From NCBI RefSeq assembly GCF_030272615.1, contig NC_081413.1, positions 441,715,038 to 441,779,037 of the forward strand: a stretch of DNA of 64,000 nt, in the 5' to 3' direction. Origin of the DNA: Cryptomeria japonica (lineage: Eukaryota; Streptophyta; Pinopsida; Cupressales; Cupressaceae). A program made the translations under genes and the position numbers. Under the pieces are notes generated by a model. That model worked only from the letters and a program-made list of their open reading frames with translations. It made no database searches and was not told where the DNA came from. Positions 63,694-64,000 of this stretch are shown in pieces. Each line of letters starts with the position of its first letter. Position 1 is the stretch's first letter.

Positions 63694-64000
63694 AGGTCCT
63701 ACCCAAGGAACACATGTGATCAAATGAAGGATAATTCTATGCAAGAAAGGACACCATGTTATGAAAAATACAACACATAAAAGAAAAGGTGAATCGTTAG
63801 AAAGAGGAAAGGGATAGAAAATTATTATTTCCCCTCAATAATGGAGACAAGAATAAATAGAGTTTTATGCTGCTCACTAAGTATGATTGCACCTAAAATT
63901 GTACCACCATGTATGACAAGAAGCCCCCAGTAGGTAAGCTAACAATGTCACATAGTGAGGAGCAACATAATAGGAACTTGAATGTTATTTGAAATGATCA
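63694..64000. other. Right flank of element A
   Basis: No gene. It starts with the candidate target copy AGGTC. From about 63937 the sequence (GTCACATAGTGAGGAGCAAC) repeats the one at 26710, showing that both flanks belong to the same dispersed repeat family. Confidence 0.5.

Overview
The window is a stretch of plant nuclear DNA made almost entirely of nested retrotransposons. The abundant Ty1/copia elements with iMet-tRNA primer sites, a plant L1 carrying an RNase H domain, LTRs of 1 to 4 kb and deep nesting all suggest a large seed-plant genome, and a conifer or other gymnosperm is my best guess. I found no convincing host gene, no tRNA or rRNA gene and no CRISPR array. Nearly every coding region is broken by stops and frameshifts.

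Left part (1-26702). An LTR element (I, + strand; 3' internal end 5390-6201, 3' LTR from 6202) has been invaded twice. A minus-strand copia element (H, 2406-5389 and beyond the left edge) is itself interrupted by a plus-strand copia element (G, 1-2405). A plus-strand copia element (F, 6474-26258, 5-bp duplication TTTCT on both sides) splits the LTR of I. F in turn carries an L1-type LINE between its 5' LTR and primer site (7696-12573), a 367-bp TRIM element in gag (13097-13463), a 194-bp tandem duplication that copied the TRIM edge, and a minus-strand element (D, 18004-25395) in its 3' LTR.

Middle part (26703-38463). This holds decayed Ty3/gypsy protease relics (minus, about 27040-28860), long non-coding stretches, a poly(A)-ended retroposed ORF (about 33700-35184, minus), AT and CA microsatellites, a small GC-rich repeat island (35762-36090) and a degenerate array of a CGTATAAGA-bearing repeat (37448-37790).

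Right part (38464-63693). Four insertion levels are stacked. Element A (minus, same family as D) is split inside ORF2 by element B (41348-59784, perfect TGGTG duplication). B has unusually long LTRs (about 4.2 kb), an Arg-type primer site and a single acidic ORF of unknown function. A full-length copia element (C, 41611-48174) sits in the 3' LTR of B, and a solo LTR of the C family (52204-53267, perfect AGAGC duplication) sits in its interior.

The most interesting system is the A/D family. These elements have copia-style LTRs, iMet primer sites and the same polypurine region as the autonomous copia elements here, yet they encode no protease, integrase or reverse transcriptase. They carry two collinear ORFs instead: ORF1 (about 371-384 codons, coiled coil plus four CCHC knuckles) and ORF2 (about 1060-1090 codons, an unrecognised conserved N-terminal region, a basic centre and a charged C-terminus). 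I infer a non-autonomous lineage that uses the enzymes of the neighbouring copia families while supplying its own particle-like proteins.
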